Positions 1-10,692 of a stretch of DNA of 64,000 bases are shown piece after piece. This DNA comes from Allodiplogaster sudhausi. Its lineage: Eukaryota > Nematoda > Chromadorea > Rhabditida > Diplogasteridae. Position 1 is the first letter of the stretch. Each line of letters begins with the position of its first letter. The notes below the pieces were generated by a model, which saw only the letters and a list, made by a program, of their open reading frames with translations, did no database searches and was not told where the DNA came from. The position numbers and the translations under genes were made by a program. The DNA is taken from positions 477,001-541,000 of the forward strand of contig CALZFC010000091.1 of NCBI GenBank assembly GCA_945643635.1, in the 5' to 3' direction.

Positions 1-740
1 GGCTAACGCTATTTGGGGGGAGGGGGGTAAGTCCTCCCCAGGGTACCGTAACTTCTTTCTTCGTTTTCACTAAGTTGACCTCTAGGGGTATATATAAGTT
101 CGTTGCACTTAGAGCAGGGACGAATGAGCTATTGAATGAGGGTCTGTACGATACCTGTAGGCCGAGATATAAATCCTCGAAGTTACACACATTTCAGGGA
201 CTTACAGAGATCAGTGCCTTCTGGAGTACTGGTAGCGCCAATAAACCCTACATAAAAGTTACTCAGTACCCTCGGGCAATCAAAATACCGTGTCAGGTTT
301 CTTAATTTTCGAACCCTTGAGGGTACTTTTGGGAGCACTAATTTGTCTTTGAATGTAGTGTTGAGCGAATTTGCAATGTGCTAAGTTGCATAAATTTGCA
401 TATTTTCACCACTAATAATGATTGTGAAATCGCTAAGTAGCATGTTGCGAAAACATTACAGGAAAAGACGAAATACAGGCAATTAAAAAGAAAACCATTA
501 CCCATTTCCATGGAAACTTCACTTCTGATGTGCATAGCACTTCCATTGAATTAGAACGCATGAATGTTCACAAGTACGAGCAATAAAATTGCATTAAGCG
601 GTGCCGAGTGAATCGAAGAAGTTGCGCGATAAGTTTTGTCATGCAGAAAAGCATGTAGTACAGATCACATGTATACGCAAAAAATATATAATCTTGACAT
701 CACTCGACGAACCAGTCAATAGAGCTGTCGAGCAAATTAG
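1..740. other. Intergenic, no gene seen
   Basis: No convincing exon. The first 340 bases contain G-rich runs and a ctaatt/gagggtac-type wording that faintly resembles the MITE-like elements at 29.4 and 40.5 kb, so an old fragment of that family is possible. The stretch from about 540 to 740 is recognisable again, in the same orientation, at 39.51-39.72 kb and partly at 41.04-41.1 and 42.12-42.18 kb. It is the upstream region of receptor A and travels with it. Confidence 0.4.
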
Positions 741-814
741 GATCTTCGTTGCTACATTCTTTTTTTAGATCAAAGCTGAACTGCACTTTTACATTGGATC
801 GACTCGAGAAGAGA

Positions 815-2992
815 ATGGCTGACCTAACCGAAGTTGCTCTGATCGTCTTTTACGCTTTCTTAGCTGCTTTCGGTGTCATTGGCAACCTCGTCGTCGTTGC
901 TGCGACATATCGATTAAAGTCAGCCGAGCATTCAAAATTGCAGTTTTTTTTTGAAAACTAGAATTTAATATATCCTTCATTTTGTACATTAATAATGAAA
1001 GAATTTTGTTTGCGCGTTCAGAAAACTCGGCAGATCTTGCAATCTTCTCATTGCGATTTGCTCACTGATGGATGCTGCGCACATGAGTGGCCACTTCCCC
1101 ATGATCGCCAACTACTTCATATTCAACGGCGGGCAGCACCGGCCATTGACATGTCTTGCTTATGAGGTCAATTCCGTGTATCGAATTCGCGACTTTTTAC
1201 GTGATACAATGGCCAGAGAGCATGCGATATAGAGAGGCGAGACTACAACAGTTAGGAAACTGAAAATCTTTTAATAAAGAACAGCACTCATTAAAATAAA
1301 GATAACATTCATGCAATAATTGTTATTAATGTTATTCATTAAGATAATCCCGCTCTTCGGCTTCTTCAGTGGCACTGCGATGATGCTGTCGATGGCTGTT
1401 GACCGGCTGATTGCGTGCATTGCGCTCAATTAGTACAATTCTTTCTTACTTTTTCAATAAAAGAAAATTCATTCATTCTTCTTTTAATGAAGACTATAGC
1501 TCTGTTCTTCAGCTATAAATCAAAGAACGAAGTTGTCTACATTGTCGTTCATATGATTCCTGTCCTCGTCTACACCGGAGTTCAGCTCACAATCCTTATC
1601 ATCAACCTTGGAAATGAGTTCGTTTCATTATCTGCATACTTGACAGCCTCCTTGAGTATTAGCAGGCTATGATATCTAAAGTAACATTTTTAGCGACTTT
1701 ATCTGCTGGACGCCCTTCATGTTCCAAGGGCTTTCGAGTGACACTTGGCTGTTGGGCACAACGTTTTTCAATGTCTCTGCACTTTTAATCTACGGTGTCG
1801 TTTGGGTTCGCCTCAAGAGAATGAGTCAGTGATCTTCACTAGCGCTACTGTTCTAGGCTCGAGAGCGTGTTGCATACTAGGAGGGTTCTAATAACTATAG
1901 TATCTACAAAATTCTTGTCTACCCTTAAGGGAGGTTGAAAACTCCTAACACGAAATGCCTGCTCGTAAACGACTGTAGTTATGAGCAATGGCAATTTGCC
2001 AAGATCCTTGCTCTCGAAAAGCAAGCATTTTCTGGACAATTTTAAATTGGCGGTTTGCGTATGGTAGTGAATAGTGTATGTTTCGGCATATATTTTACGG
2101 CCTATTGAACCATACTTCACCCTCGCTGGTCAAACTATGATTCGACAAGACTTTAGGTCATAATTTAGTTGGCGACAACTGTTAAATTTAAAGTTCTGTG
2201 TAGCACACTTGTATTTGCTTAGGTTCAGGCAACGCATTTCAGATGGAAAATACTCCTTTAACTTTTAGTTTAGAAAATTGCCCTTTACTGAGGCATTCGC
2301 AAGCTCAATCCAGACACATTCACAGAATCATTCTAGTAGCGAAAATTTTGAGTTTTTGCCTTCTTTATGATTTAACTTAGCTAAAATTCTCAAATGATAT
2401 GATGAAAAGAATTTAAACTTTTTGAGTCTAATTTTTTTTACGACGGGACGAACTGATATACATATGCCTTAAAACACAACATGTTAATTATTCACCGGAG
2501 ACTTCCTTTGCATTCACATTGGCAAGTGAGACAGATATACATATACATAGATATTTAGATATTTCTAAGAATGCCCCTTCAACCATCAGGCAACGCGCGT
2601 GTTCTCCGTCGCCTCTTTTACTCAATGCTCCTCATCACGGTCTTCGTGATGGGCGGCTCCACAATTACCTTCGCCATTTCCTTCTTCTCGTTCCTATTTA
2701 GAAATCCCGCCGAAGAAATGATCTACTCATTTGGCGGCACTCTGTTCACGGGTAGCTTTGCAAACATCTCGCAGTCTGTGAATATAATCATTCTGTATGC
2801 TATAAGGTCAGTATTATTTATCAAGTATTCCAACTTTTGTAATCCATGAACAATCTAAATGCTTTATATTTCGCAAGAAAACCTAATATTTTGAGCACTG
2901 ACTTCCGCAACGCGATCTCATCAATTCTCCGTTGTCGCGAAGAGAAAAAAGCGCGAACAGCGACAGTCGCTGTGCACACAAGAAATTTTTGA
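815..2992 (+). CDS. Srsx-like 7TM chemoreceptor A (intact, 7 exons)
   Basis: Exons 815-918, 1022-1166, 1344-1432, 1513-1617, 1694-1824, 2590-2806, 2896-2992 sum to 888 nt, giving 295 aa. Every junction is GT-AG and keeps frame. The product is a seven-helix GPCR: TM1 ends with FGVIGNLVVV (GN motif), TM2 has SLMDAAHMSGH, TM3 ends VDRLIAC (a DRL version of DRY), then YKSKN before TM4. A WTPF block lies near TM5, GGSTITFA in TM6 and NISQSVNIIILY in TM7. The tail begins STDFRNAISSILRC, as expected for helix 8. The family is best matched to nematode Srsx receptors, inferred from motif wording. The apparent stops after IALN are intron artefacts: the Tyr codon is split as ta|c. It lies head to tail with M. 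Its mirror copy A' (37.5-39.1 kb) carries a nonsense codon. Expression site and ligand are unknown. Confidence 0.82.
1930..2369. mobile_element. 440-bp insertion in intron 5 of receptor A
   Basis: Comparison of intron 5 of A with the same intron of A' shows identical wording up to cccttaag and again from atttaactt. The 440 bases between are present only in A. The inserted block begins with ggaggttgaaaactcc, which is itself a small palindrome. About 100 bases of it (about 1945-2070, including ctcctaacacgaaatgcctg) recur at about 23.45-23.54 kb inside receptor G, where they replace coding exons. No transposase ORF is visible, so it looks like a non-autonomous element or a filler insertion. No clear target-site duplication was seen. 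Confidence 0.6.
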
Positions 2993-3448
2993 CGTATAAA
3001 TTAAAAAAAGTACACAGCATTACACATAAAACTTCCATGATTTTCCTATTTCATAATCAGTTCAGAGTACTTTTTTAACAGTGTATTCACTCGCTGCCAC
3101 CTGTTTCTATTGTTTTCCCTCCTAATGTGCTGTTGGGAACATGGTCCACCCCTCGGCAGTATGTACCTGCTTCCTGGAGCTTCAGTGTGCCAGCCATCCT
3201 CCCACCCCTTTATCGATAGTCTTCACTGATACATTTGAATATGTTGTCACATATTTTGAACGCTCTCAATAATGGACTGCAAGCAACGTGTTCATATTTT
3301 AAAAAATTTTGAAGAAAATAAAACTAAAAAAAAATAAAACTAAATAAAACCTTACTCCGCTCTATTTTCCTTGTCTATTACTTCTTAGTTCTATACTCTA
3401 TCTTTTTAATATTCTATTTATTCTGTCCTAATCATTTCTATTCTTCAG

Positions 3449-5151
3449 ATGTGTTCGGCATACAAAATCTGCGTTCTCATTTGCTGCATTGCCGTTTTGT
3501 TCTACGCGCTTCTCGCATCATTGTCCACGAATTTCCAGGTGGAAATTGGCACTAAACCTCGAGCAACCTTGCTAATATTATGAAAGTTTCTTCAAAATAG
3601 CACAAAGACAGTGCAGAATTTCAAAAATTGAAACATATTTACACCACATAGCAACGAGTTACTGGATACAATTTACTGGATACCCACTGCCCAGCAAAAA
3701 ATCCTGTAAAAATGGTTCGCAAATAAATGGAGTAACGAAATATATGTATGCAACATTATCCACATTTAGAATGTATAAAAATTTTTGCATAGATGCAAAA
3801 TTAATGTTTTTAATCCCGGCTTTTCAGCTTTTGGTGAACATCAACATAGCCTTTGACGAATGCGCCCTCGGCCCGAATGGGACTCGCATCTCCGAGAGGG
3901 CCAATCATTCCCTTTTGGTGAGCCATTCTAAGCTCACCATCACATCCATCCTCGAACCCTATCCATTTTAAAGAAATTTAATAAATCAATAAGCATGGAT
4001 TTTATATTTTGATTTTGATTATTACATTTTAAATTTTCTTTCAAAACTTACTTACTTGAGCTCTTCGCCCCTTTCTACTTCGCGACCGGCATCCTGCCTG
4101 ACTGGATGCGTGTTTCTTTCTTCATAATGGCCGTGATCGGTTAGTCAATCATGCGAAGTGTATCAAATTTATTCAATTTACTCTTTGTTTAAATCTAATT
4201 TATCCTTTTTTCAGCCATGTTCCACTTCAACCGACCACTGGTCTTCCTTGCCGATTGTAGCTTTTTTTTGCTTTCTTTTTTAAGCCCTTCACTAGAATCA
4301 GAAGCTGTAGCAACATGTAAATAATTTACTTAATTCATCACATTAGTTTGTTGGGTTCAGAAAAGAAGACTACGCCTAATAATTGTTATATCCATTTCCA
4401 GTTTTGATCTTGGTTGACTCCACGGTGATGTGGATGTCTTCGGTAACTCTTGTCTACCTCAGCCGGGATGTCTGTTCGGCCGAAGTTTATTGCAGCCTCC
4501 CAATTCTGTGAGAACGATAGACATGGATTACCAACTGTGAAACTAAATTGGAGCAGGAGTGCGCAGTTTTTGTGCATGACGGCGATGCTAAACATTTGTA
4601 TTAATGGAAAACAGTCACCAAAAACATGTAGGTATTTAAAGCACTTCCAAATTGTGTCAACTGGTTTCAATTTCCTGTGAAAAAGGACGAGGAAATGAGA
4701 TTTTTGGAGAGTGTGGAAATGTTTTAAGATTTTATATGATTCGTTGCAGACTTCTTGTGTCGCGTCTTCTCGTGAACATCTTGGGCGCTATCGCTCTATC
4801 AATTGCCCTGCAGATCTTGAGCCGCATCCCTGTCCTTCTTGCCGTCTACGACGAGAAGGACAAGAAGGTCCACGCCCGACGGGTTAGGACAGCTTCGAAT
4901 TTGCCGAACTTTCTATTCTTAATGGAAAATGTTTGACTCCATTTCAGTACGGCCCTCCTCACCGCTCCCTCGAACTCTGCAGTGGATCCCGCAAGAAGTG
5001 CTGTCGCTCAAAAACGACGTCAATCAATAATCATTATAATCTCAATCTTTCAATAGTCATAATACTACTAGAGAACCCGCGAGAGAATATTTTTTGTTGC
5101 AGGGTGCTGATCGCCTGCTCGCGCCAGAACATCCCAGTTTCGGTTAGCTAA
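3449..5151 (+). CDS. Unrecognised four-helix membrane protein M (8 exons)
   Basis: Exons 3449-3538, 3828-3917, 4061-4139, 4215-4256, 4402-4507, 4750-4882, 4948-5018, 5103-5151 total 660 nt, giving 219 aa with consistent phases. The N-terminus has a hydrophobic helix (ICVLICCIAVLFYALLAS). It is followed by a polar, presumably extracellular loop with N-glycosylation sequons NGT and NHS and an acidic Cys (FDECALGP). Three more hydrophobic segments follow: around FAPFYF to FIMAVIAMF, FLILVDSTVMW to LVYLS, and LLVNILGAIALSIALQIL. The C-terminus is basic and Cys-rich (SRKKCCRSKTT). I do not recognise the family. It sits between receptors A and C in both arms of the inverted repeat, so it moves with them. 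The last intron (about 5019-5102) is inferred because splicing gives related C-termini in both copies; without it an unspliced reading is also open here. Confidence 0.68.
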
Positions 5152-6110
5152 AAGCAGTTTTTTTTACAAATGACAATCCCCTACTGAACACAGAAAAATG
5201 ATGTGATATGGAGAAATAAGAGAAGTTTTTAAAGGAAAAGAAATGCGCTTTTTTAGCTATCATTCACACCGATGTCGGTGACGAGCACTGGTTAGATTTT
5301 CCTTAGATACGATTGTAAAGTTTTAATTTAAACTAGATAAAAAGATGGGTTTTTTTTTCTCTGTTTCATCGCCTTGCCCCTATAATGTCGGTTTCTGCTG
5401 GTACGGTAATCGTTTTTTCAAGAATATCAATTTATCTTGAAGAAATTTTGTTTACGCTGATGAGCTTTTACTTCCAGACACTCAGCCCGATAGCGCCGAA
5501 ATCTGATGCTGACGCTTTCTTTTCCTCTCCCAGTTCTCTTCACACCCGCCTCCTTTTAGTGTAAAAAATGCGTTCATTTTGGCGAGAATGTTGAAAAAGA
5601 CAGATGAGAATAATGTGTGCAGTAATGGATCAATCAATCATGCTTGAAGATGAATAACTAGAATGTTACACAAGAATTTACCAAGAACGATACTTATTCG
5701 ACAACGCGGATTATAAATTGGACTTGGAACCTGTGCTTGTGCTCATAATATTATTTTATCATCTTTCTGCATGTTAGCACGTGGCATAGAAAGAAACTGC
5801 CAAGGCTGAAAGGCTGCGAGAGCCTAATTGTAAGGGAAAATGCCTAATTGTATCACTTCAATCTTACTGAACTTCGAGTGAAAGAACAGAATTTAAGTTC
5901 GTTAATGGTCAATAATCTTAGTTGTCTGAGCATATGAATTTTACTTACTCTTGAACATCGGAGACAGTCCGTGTGTTCTCACACCAAGGTTTGTGGCCAG
6001 CTGTCTAAGTTGTTTGGCATTGTCTTTACGTAATAAGCTATACATTTGTTGGGCATGTACATTCATTCATATGTGCATTTATTGGAGCTTTGCCTTGCAG
6101 CCAATATCGG
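5152..6110. other. Spacer between M and receptor C
   Basis: No exon recognised. Several stretches, for example gctgacgctttcttttcctc at about 5509 and the acacccgcctcc block at about 5542, recur in reverse complement at 34.2-35.1 kb, so the spacer belongs to the inverted-repeat arm. It should hold the 3' end of M and the promoter of C. No clear TATA box was assigned. Confidence 0.45.
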
Positions 6111-7617
6111 ATGGCCGTTCTATTGGCGACTATCTTCGTTGGCTTCTACGCTCTTTTGATCATCTTCGGTGTCAGCGGCAATCTGCTGATATTAGCAGCA
6201 ACATTTCGACTCAAGTCAGCATTTATATATGCATATGTATGAACATATGTATGTACAGACAAACGTACTTCAGACATACTATATTTGGTGTGCTTCTAAA
6301 TGTACGTATATACACACGAAATATATTTACATTATATATTATATTTAATATTAATTAAAACAGAACCAATACTTCAAGAAAGTTTGCACTGACGCAGGAA
6401 ACTTGGCAACTCGAGCAACCATCTTATCGCGGTTTACTCGTTCTTTGACGCAGTTCACATGGCAGGTCACTTCTTCATGGTTGCCAATTTCTTCTTTTTC
6501 GAAGGCCGATTCTATCGGCCAATGACTTGCCTTGCCTTCCAGGTTAATATTAATTTTTGACATTCAACGGATGGGTTGCCCCCTCGGATTGCCTATAAAG
6601 ATCTGATTGTGAGTTCAGATACTGCCGGTGTTCGGCCTGCTCGGTGGAACGGCAATGATTTGCTCAATGGCAGTGGACCGTCTGATCGCATGCATCGCTC
6701 TCAATTTGTACTTTGAGAAACACTTTAGTATTCGAGACGGTCCTAAGTTAAAATTTGATCAGGAAATTTCAGAATTAAACTAACACTAAATAAAAATAAT
6801 GAGACACTTTAAAGCTACAAATCAAAGAATGTCGTCATTTATCTGGCATCTCACTTGGTTCCCGTCACTGCATTCGTCGTCATAATTGTCTCACTTATGA
6901 TTATCAACTTGGACGGAAGGTCAATGTTATTTATTTGTTACAGCAGAAGCTTTTCACAATTATTGCATATCTTTTGGAAAACGAAATGCATACGTCGAAC
7001 AAATTTTACCGTTTTAGCGACGTCTTTTGTTGGGCTCCGATGCTCTTCTTGGGAAGTGCGAGTACTGTTTTGCTATACGTTACTATCGCGATTGATATCT
7101 CAGCAATCTGCATCTACGGAGTCGTGTGGTGGCAACTTAGGAAAATGAGTTAGTCTTAACGGAGTAAAAAATTGCAGTTGCGTCTTTCTAAATCACATGT
7201 TTTCTCGCTCTTGTTTTAGACAAAAGGTGCATATTTAAGATTGAGTTTTGGCTCCTCTAAGAGAAATAGTGAATGACGCGTAAGAATGATTAGGGAGAGA
7301 ATCGAATGTGAAGTCGAAACCAAAGAGGCCGTTATTGAGCAAGGAAAAAAATTGAATTAAAAATACTCAGGCAATTCACTTGCTCTTCGTCGCCTCTTCC
7401 ACTCATTCTTCCTGATAACGGCGACCGTGATGGGCGGCTCAGGGACGACATACATTTTTACGTTCATTTACATCTACTTTTCGTTTCCTACTCCGTTCAA
7501 CGACCGCTTAACGGCTGTTCTTTTTGCCGGAAGCTTTGTAAACATCTCGCAGTCACTTAATGTTATCATTCTCTTCACTACCAGGTTTCATATTTAATAT
7601 AAAATACTTTATCGGTA

Positions 7618-7648
<31 letters not shown>

Positions 7649-7687
7649 ACATATATATATACATATACATATACACAATTGTATATA

Positions 7688-7739
<52 letters not shown>

Positions 7740-7900
7740 CATATATACAATTTAGCGTTATTTTCAAAACTCGAAAGAGATTCTCGCTCAATTTCAGTAG
7801 CGATTATCGTCATGTAATCTCGTCGATCATTTTCTGTCGGCCTGCTACATTCGGGAGAGTTACAAGCGTTGCCGTGTCGCGATCAATAAATAATACGTAA
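6111..7900 (+). CDS. Srsx-like 7TM chemoreceptor C (intact, 7 exons)
   Basis: Exons 6111-6214, 6398-6542, 6619-6707, 6815-6919, 7018-7148, 7371-7584, 7798-7900 sum to 891 nt, giving 296 aa. The architecture matches receptor A exon by exon. Landmarks are FGVSGNLLILAATFRLK in TM1, FDAVHMAGHFF in TM2, AVDRLIAC at the end of TM3, FYKSKNVV before TM4, DVFCWAPM and YGVVWWQLRKM around TM5, MGGSGTTY in TM6, and NISQSLNVIILFTTR in TM7. The tail begins SSDYRHVISSI and ends SRSINNT. It shares more with A than with the E-J group, so A and C form one subfamily. Intron 6 contains a long TA microsatellite. The mirror copy C' at 32.7-34.2 kb is intact, and partial copies lie at 19.0-19.3 kb. Confidence 0.82.
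7617..7740. repeat. TA/TACA microsatellite in intron 6 of receptor C
   Basis: Two long runs of alternating ta/at with interspersed acatatacat units, separated by about 25 bases of mixed sequence. It lies wholly inside the intron, between donor 7585 and acceptor 7797. Long open frames of Ile/Tyr across it on both strands are low-complexity artefacts. Confidence 0.9.
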
Positions 7901-8242
7901 AATTAGTATATAATTGATATAGGATATGCATGTATTTACATATGTAGTGTGTGCATATTCTACAATGATGCATTGTAACAACTTTACATATATATTTTTT
8001 TAAGGAATCCCCCCTCCCCTCCACATCGTTATCTAAAACATACTTTGCACGTACATATATGGTATTTTCCGCAAAAGAAAATGTTATATGAAGATAAAGA
8101 AAAAGATTGACAAAAAATATTCATTTATGTCTGTTATATTGTCATAATTTTTTTTAAATATTCTCTGACATTCATCCAATCAAAGCGGTCGTCTGGATTG
8201 CTCTTTCTAGCTGCGTAGGATCTGCCGGCTCGGCCCCGCTTA

Positions 8243-10692
8243 TTAGAGGGTTCGGTCACGCGATTGGCCAGTAACACTGACGATCGACATTAACAATTTT
8301 GCCTTGCTGCGACAGCAAAGGATGGACGAGAGCGCCTTGCGATATTCGGTGCTGAAAGTATACTGTATTCTGCTACATATTTATAAATAAAAAATTTACA
8401 CATGAAATGTCTTCCTTTGCATATAAATATATACAACAAGTCCTATCAGAGAGAAATATAACCACAATGACAATAAATAGCGAAAAATTACACCAAGTGT
8501 TTCCCATAAAGCCAAAAGAACCATGGAAATCTCAATGGACTTTCAACCAAATGTCTGTCTTTTCCACCACGTCCTTGCTTCTTGCCTTTTTCTTTACTTT
8601 GTAAATGGAAATTCTATTCCCTAAGGCCTCAAACCGTAAATAACTTGGAATTCCGGTTCGATAAGCTTCGTACTTTTGATAACATAATAACATGTTGTTT
8701 TGATGAAATGGAGCATGGAGTTAGTAATCGTCAAAGATTTGCATAATTTCTATATTTTGATAGGAAAATGAATATATGGGCAATATAGGAAGAGGAATAA
8801 AATAGCAGTTCAAGGCATATCAGAATAGTGCTCGTATATATTGGAAAATTAGTATTTTCGCTAGAGAATATCAAATGTCTGCTTATGCTAATGGTAATCC
8901 ATCAAACAATAATGGCTATTGGAATTGTTTCCTAGTGCTAAAACAAGATTTGGATCCGTTTTCTTCTACGTAGTATTGTTCGTATTGTGCTCGACTCTCG
9001 TATGCGAACCTCGTAAGGTAAAGAATGACGGCGTTGGTGGTGACGGAAGTGTTGATGAAGAGACCAGCAACGAATGTCACTTCGAGAGGAAGGCCATTCG
9101 TAGCATCGACAAAGAAAGCGGCAAAGAAGTCGATGGCGAAGGTCGCCGTCGAGCCACCGACCACCACGACCGTGATTATCAACATGGAGCGGAAGATGCG
9201 ACGGTGGATGAGGACGTTACCTGAAGATAGAGAAAGATAAAGATAAGGGAAACGAAGAAAAATTAGGAGAACATACTTGAGACTGTGAGAAGTCCAAAAT
9301 CATATCCGGAAAAAAATTGTTAAAAGGCATTAATTATTTGTATACAGGATATCAAGTACAAAACAAAGCACATTGAGGGTCGTCAAGAACCACAGACTTT
9401 ACAAACTCACTGAGCCTCTGAAGCATTCGCCATACGACAACGTAAATGATGAGCGCCAGTACATTCAATGCAATTGTTCCGTTGATCCAGACAAGGGCAG
9501 CCGGGCCGTGAAACAGCGACGGAAGCGAGCAGATAAATTCTCTGAATTTTTATTTTAATCAGCAAAAAGATTTGCAAAAATAATTGTCTTTTACTATGCA
9601 AAAGCCAAGTTAGAATCTGCTCTTCCGAGCACTATTCTAACAAATAGAGGTCTTCGATATCTTAATGTTTGCAAAGGAGTTAAAAATATGACTTGACGAT
9701 TATACAAGGATCACAAATGAGATGAAAGAAGAAGAAAGACGCATAATGTGCACAAGTTTGGGTTTAAAAAACGCTGAAAGAAAAAGAATACCCACTCTTC
9801 TCCGAGGAAGGAGAGCACGACAGCAATTTGAGCAGCCGTGTAACCAGCAACGAAGACTAAATGGCCAGAGAGATAGAGCGTCTCGTTCTTGAACTTATAG
9901 CTGAAATTCAGCAGATTTTTGCACAAACTTTTATTTTCTGCAAATAATAATCCTTCATAGATAAACATGTGATCAAATAAGAACATTAATATACAGGAAA
10001 TTGATATACAAACTCTTCCTATCGTAAAAAAAAAACCAATTTACTAGTTGACAGCTGTACAAGCGAGAAGGCGGTCAACAGCAATGGAGACAATCAGAGC
10101 AGCGCCTGCGAGCAGGCCGACCAATGGAAGACCCTGAAGAAATCAATATTAATTTTATTTTTTAAATATTATTTCAATGGCACTCAGGAAAATAACAATA
10201 AATATTAATTGTATTAATTGTAATTTAAATGACAAAGCAACTTGAGTTACCTCGATTGCGAGACATGCCATCGGTGAAGTAATGATGGGGCCGACGAAAA
10301 GACCGGTGATCATTGGCAAGTGGCCGCAGATGTGCATGGCATCCATGAGTGAGCAGAGCGCAATGAGAATGTTGCATGAGCTGCGGAGCTCCCTCAAATA
10401 GAGCCTTCTGCATTCCTATTTTGTATTACACACAGAGAAGATTGTCTTGAGAGGTTAAGACAATTCTCTGCAAGACAATATTGTCTAAGACAATTCTCAA
10501 GACAATCTTCATGTTTAGGAAAACAAGTGCTAAATCTATTTCGATATTTCCGTCGTGACTTATTAATGTACACAAGGGAAAGGCCAACTTGTAGCGAATT
10601 GTTACAGCGAAGACGCACATGTTGCCCGCGACGCCAAAGATGACAAAGAAGAGATAGCAGAGAATCAGAACGTTTGCAAACGTCCACTCCAT
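8243..10692 (-). CDS. Srsx-like 7TM chemoreceptor E (intact, 7 exons)
   Basis: Exons on the minus strand: 10692-10589, 10392-10251, 10133-10045, 9900-9796, 9541-9411, 9220-9010, 8351-8243. Total 891 nt, giving 296 aa. Motifs: FGVAGNMCVFAV (TM1), KELRSSCNILIALCSLMD and MHICGHLPM (TM2), SIAVDRLLAC (TM3 end), YKFKNETLYLSGH (TM4 start), FHGPAALVWINGTIALN (TM5), IITVVVVGGSTATFAIDFF (TM6), NTSVTTNAVILYLTR (TM7). The tail begins STEYRKALSSILCC, where the paired Cys could be palmitoylated. Exon 2 is one codon shorter than in A and C. This defines a second subfamily (E-J). It is tail to tail with C, with only about 340 bases between stops. F at 16.6-19.0 kb is a broken inverted copy. Confidence 0.83.

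Larger units (their letters stand above)
740..8000 (+). repeat. Left arm of a giant inverted repeat (cassette A-M-C)
   Basis: The order receptor A, membrane protein M, receptor C, with matching exon sizes and recognisable intron and spacer sequence, recurs in reverse complement at 32.59-39.16 kb. Similarity runs from just upstream of A to about 100 bases beyond the stop of C. The arms differ by indels in introns, such as the 440-bp insertion at 1930-2369, and by single changes in exons. Both arms were compared by eye; exact percent identity was not computed. Confidence 0.85.

Noticed and set aside
1430..1434. In-frame tag after IALN in many receptors as a nonsense codon
   Set aside because: It is the split Tyr codon (ta) followed by the gt donor; the next exon supplies the third base in every paralogue.
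7553..7817. Long open frames of Ile/Tyr on both strands
   Set aside because: They are translations of a TA/TACA microsatellite inside intron 6 of receptor C.
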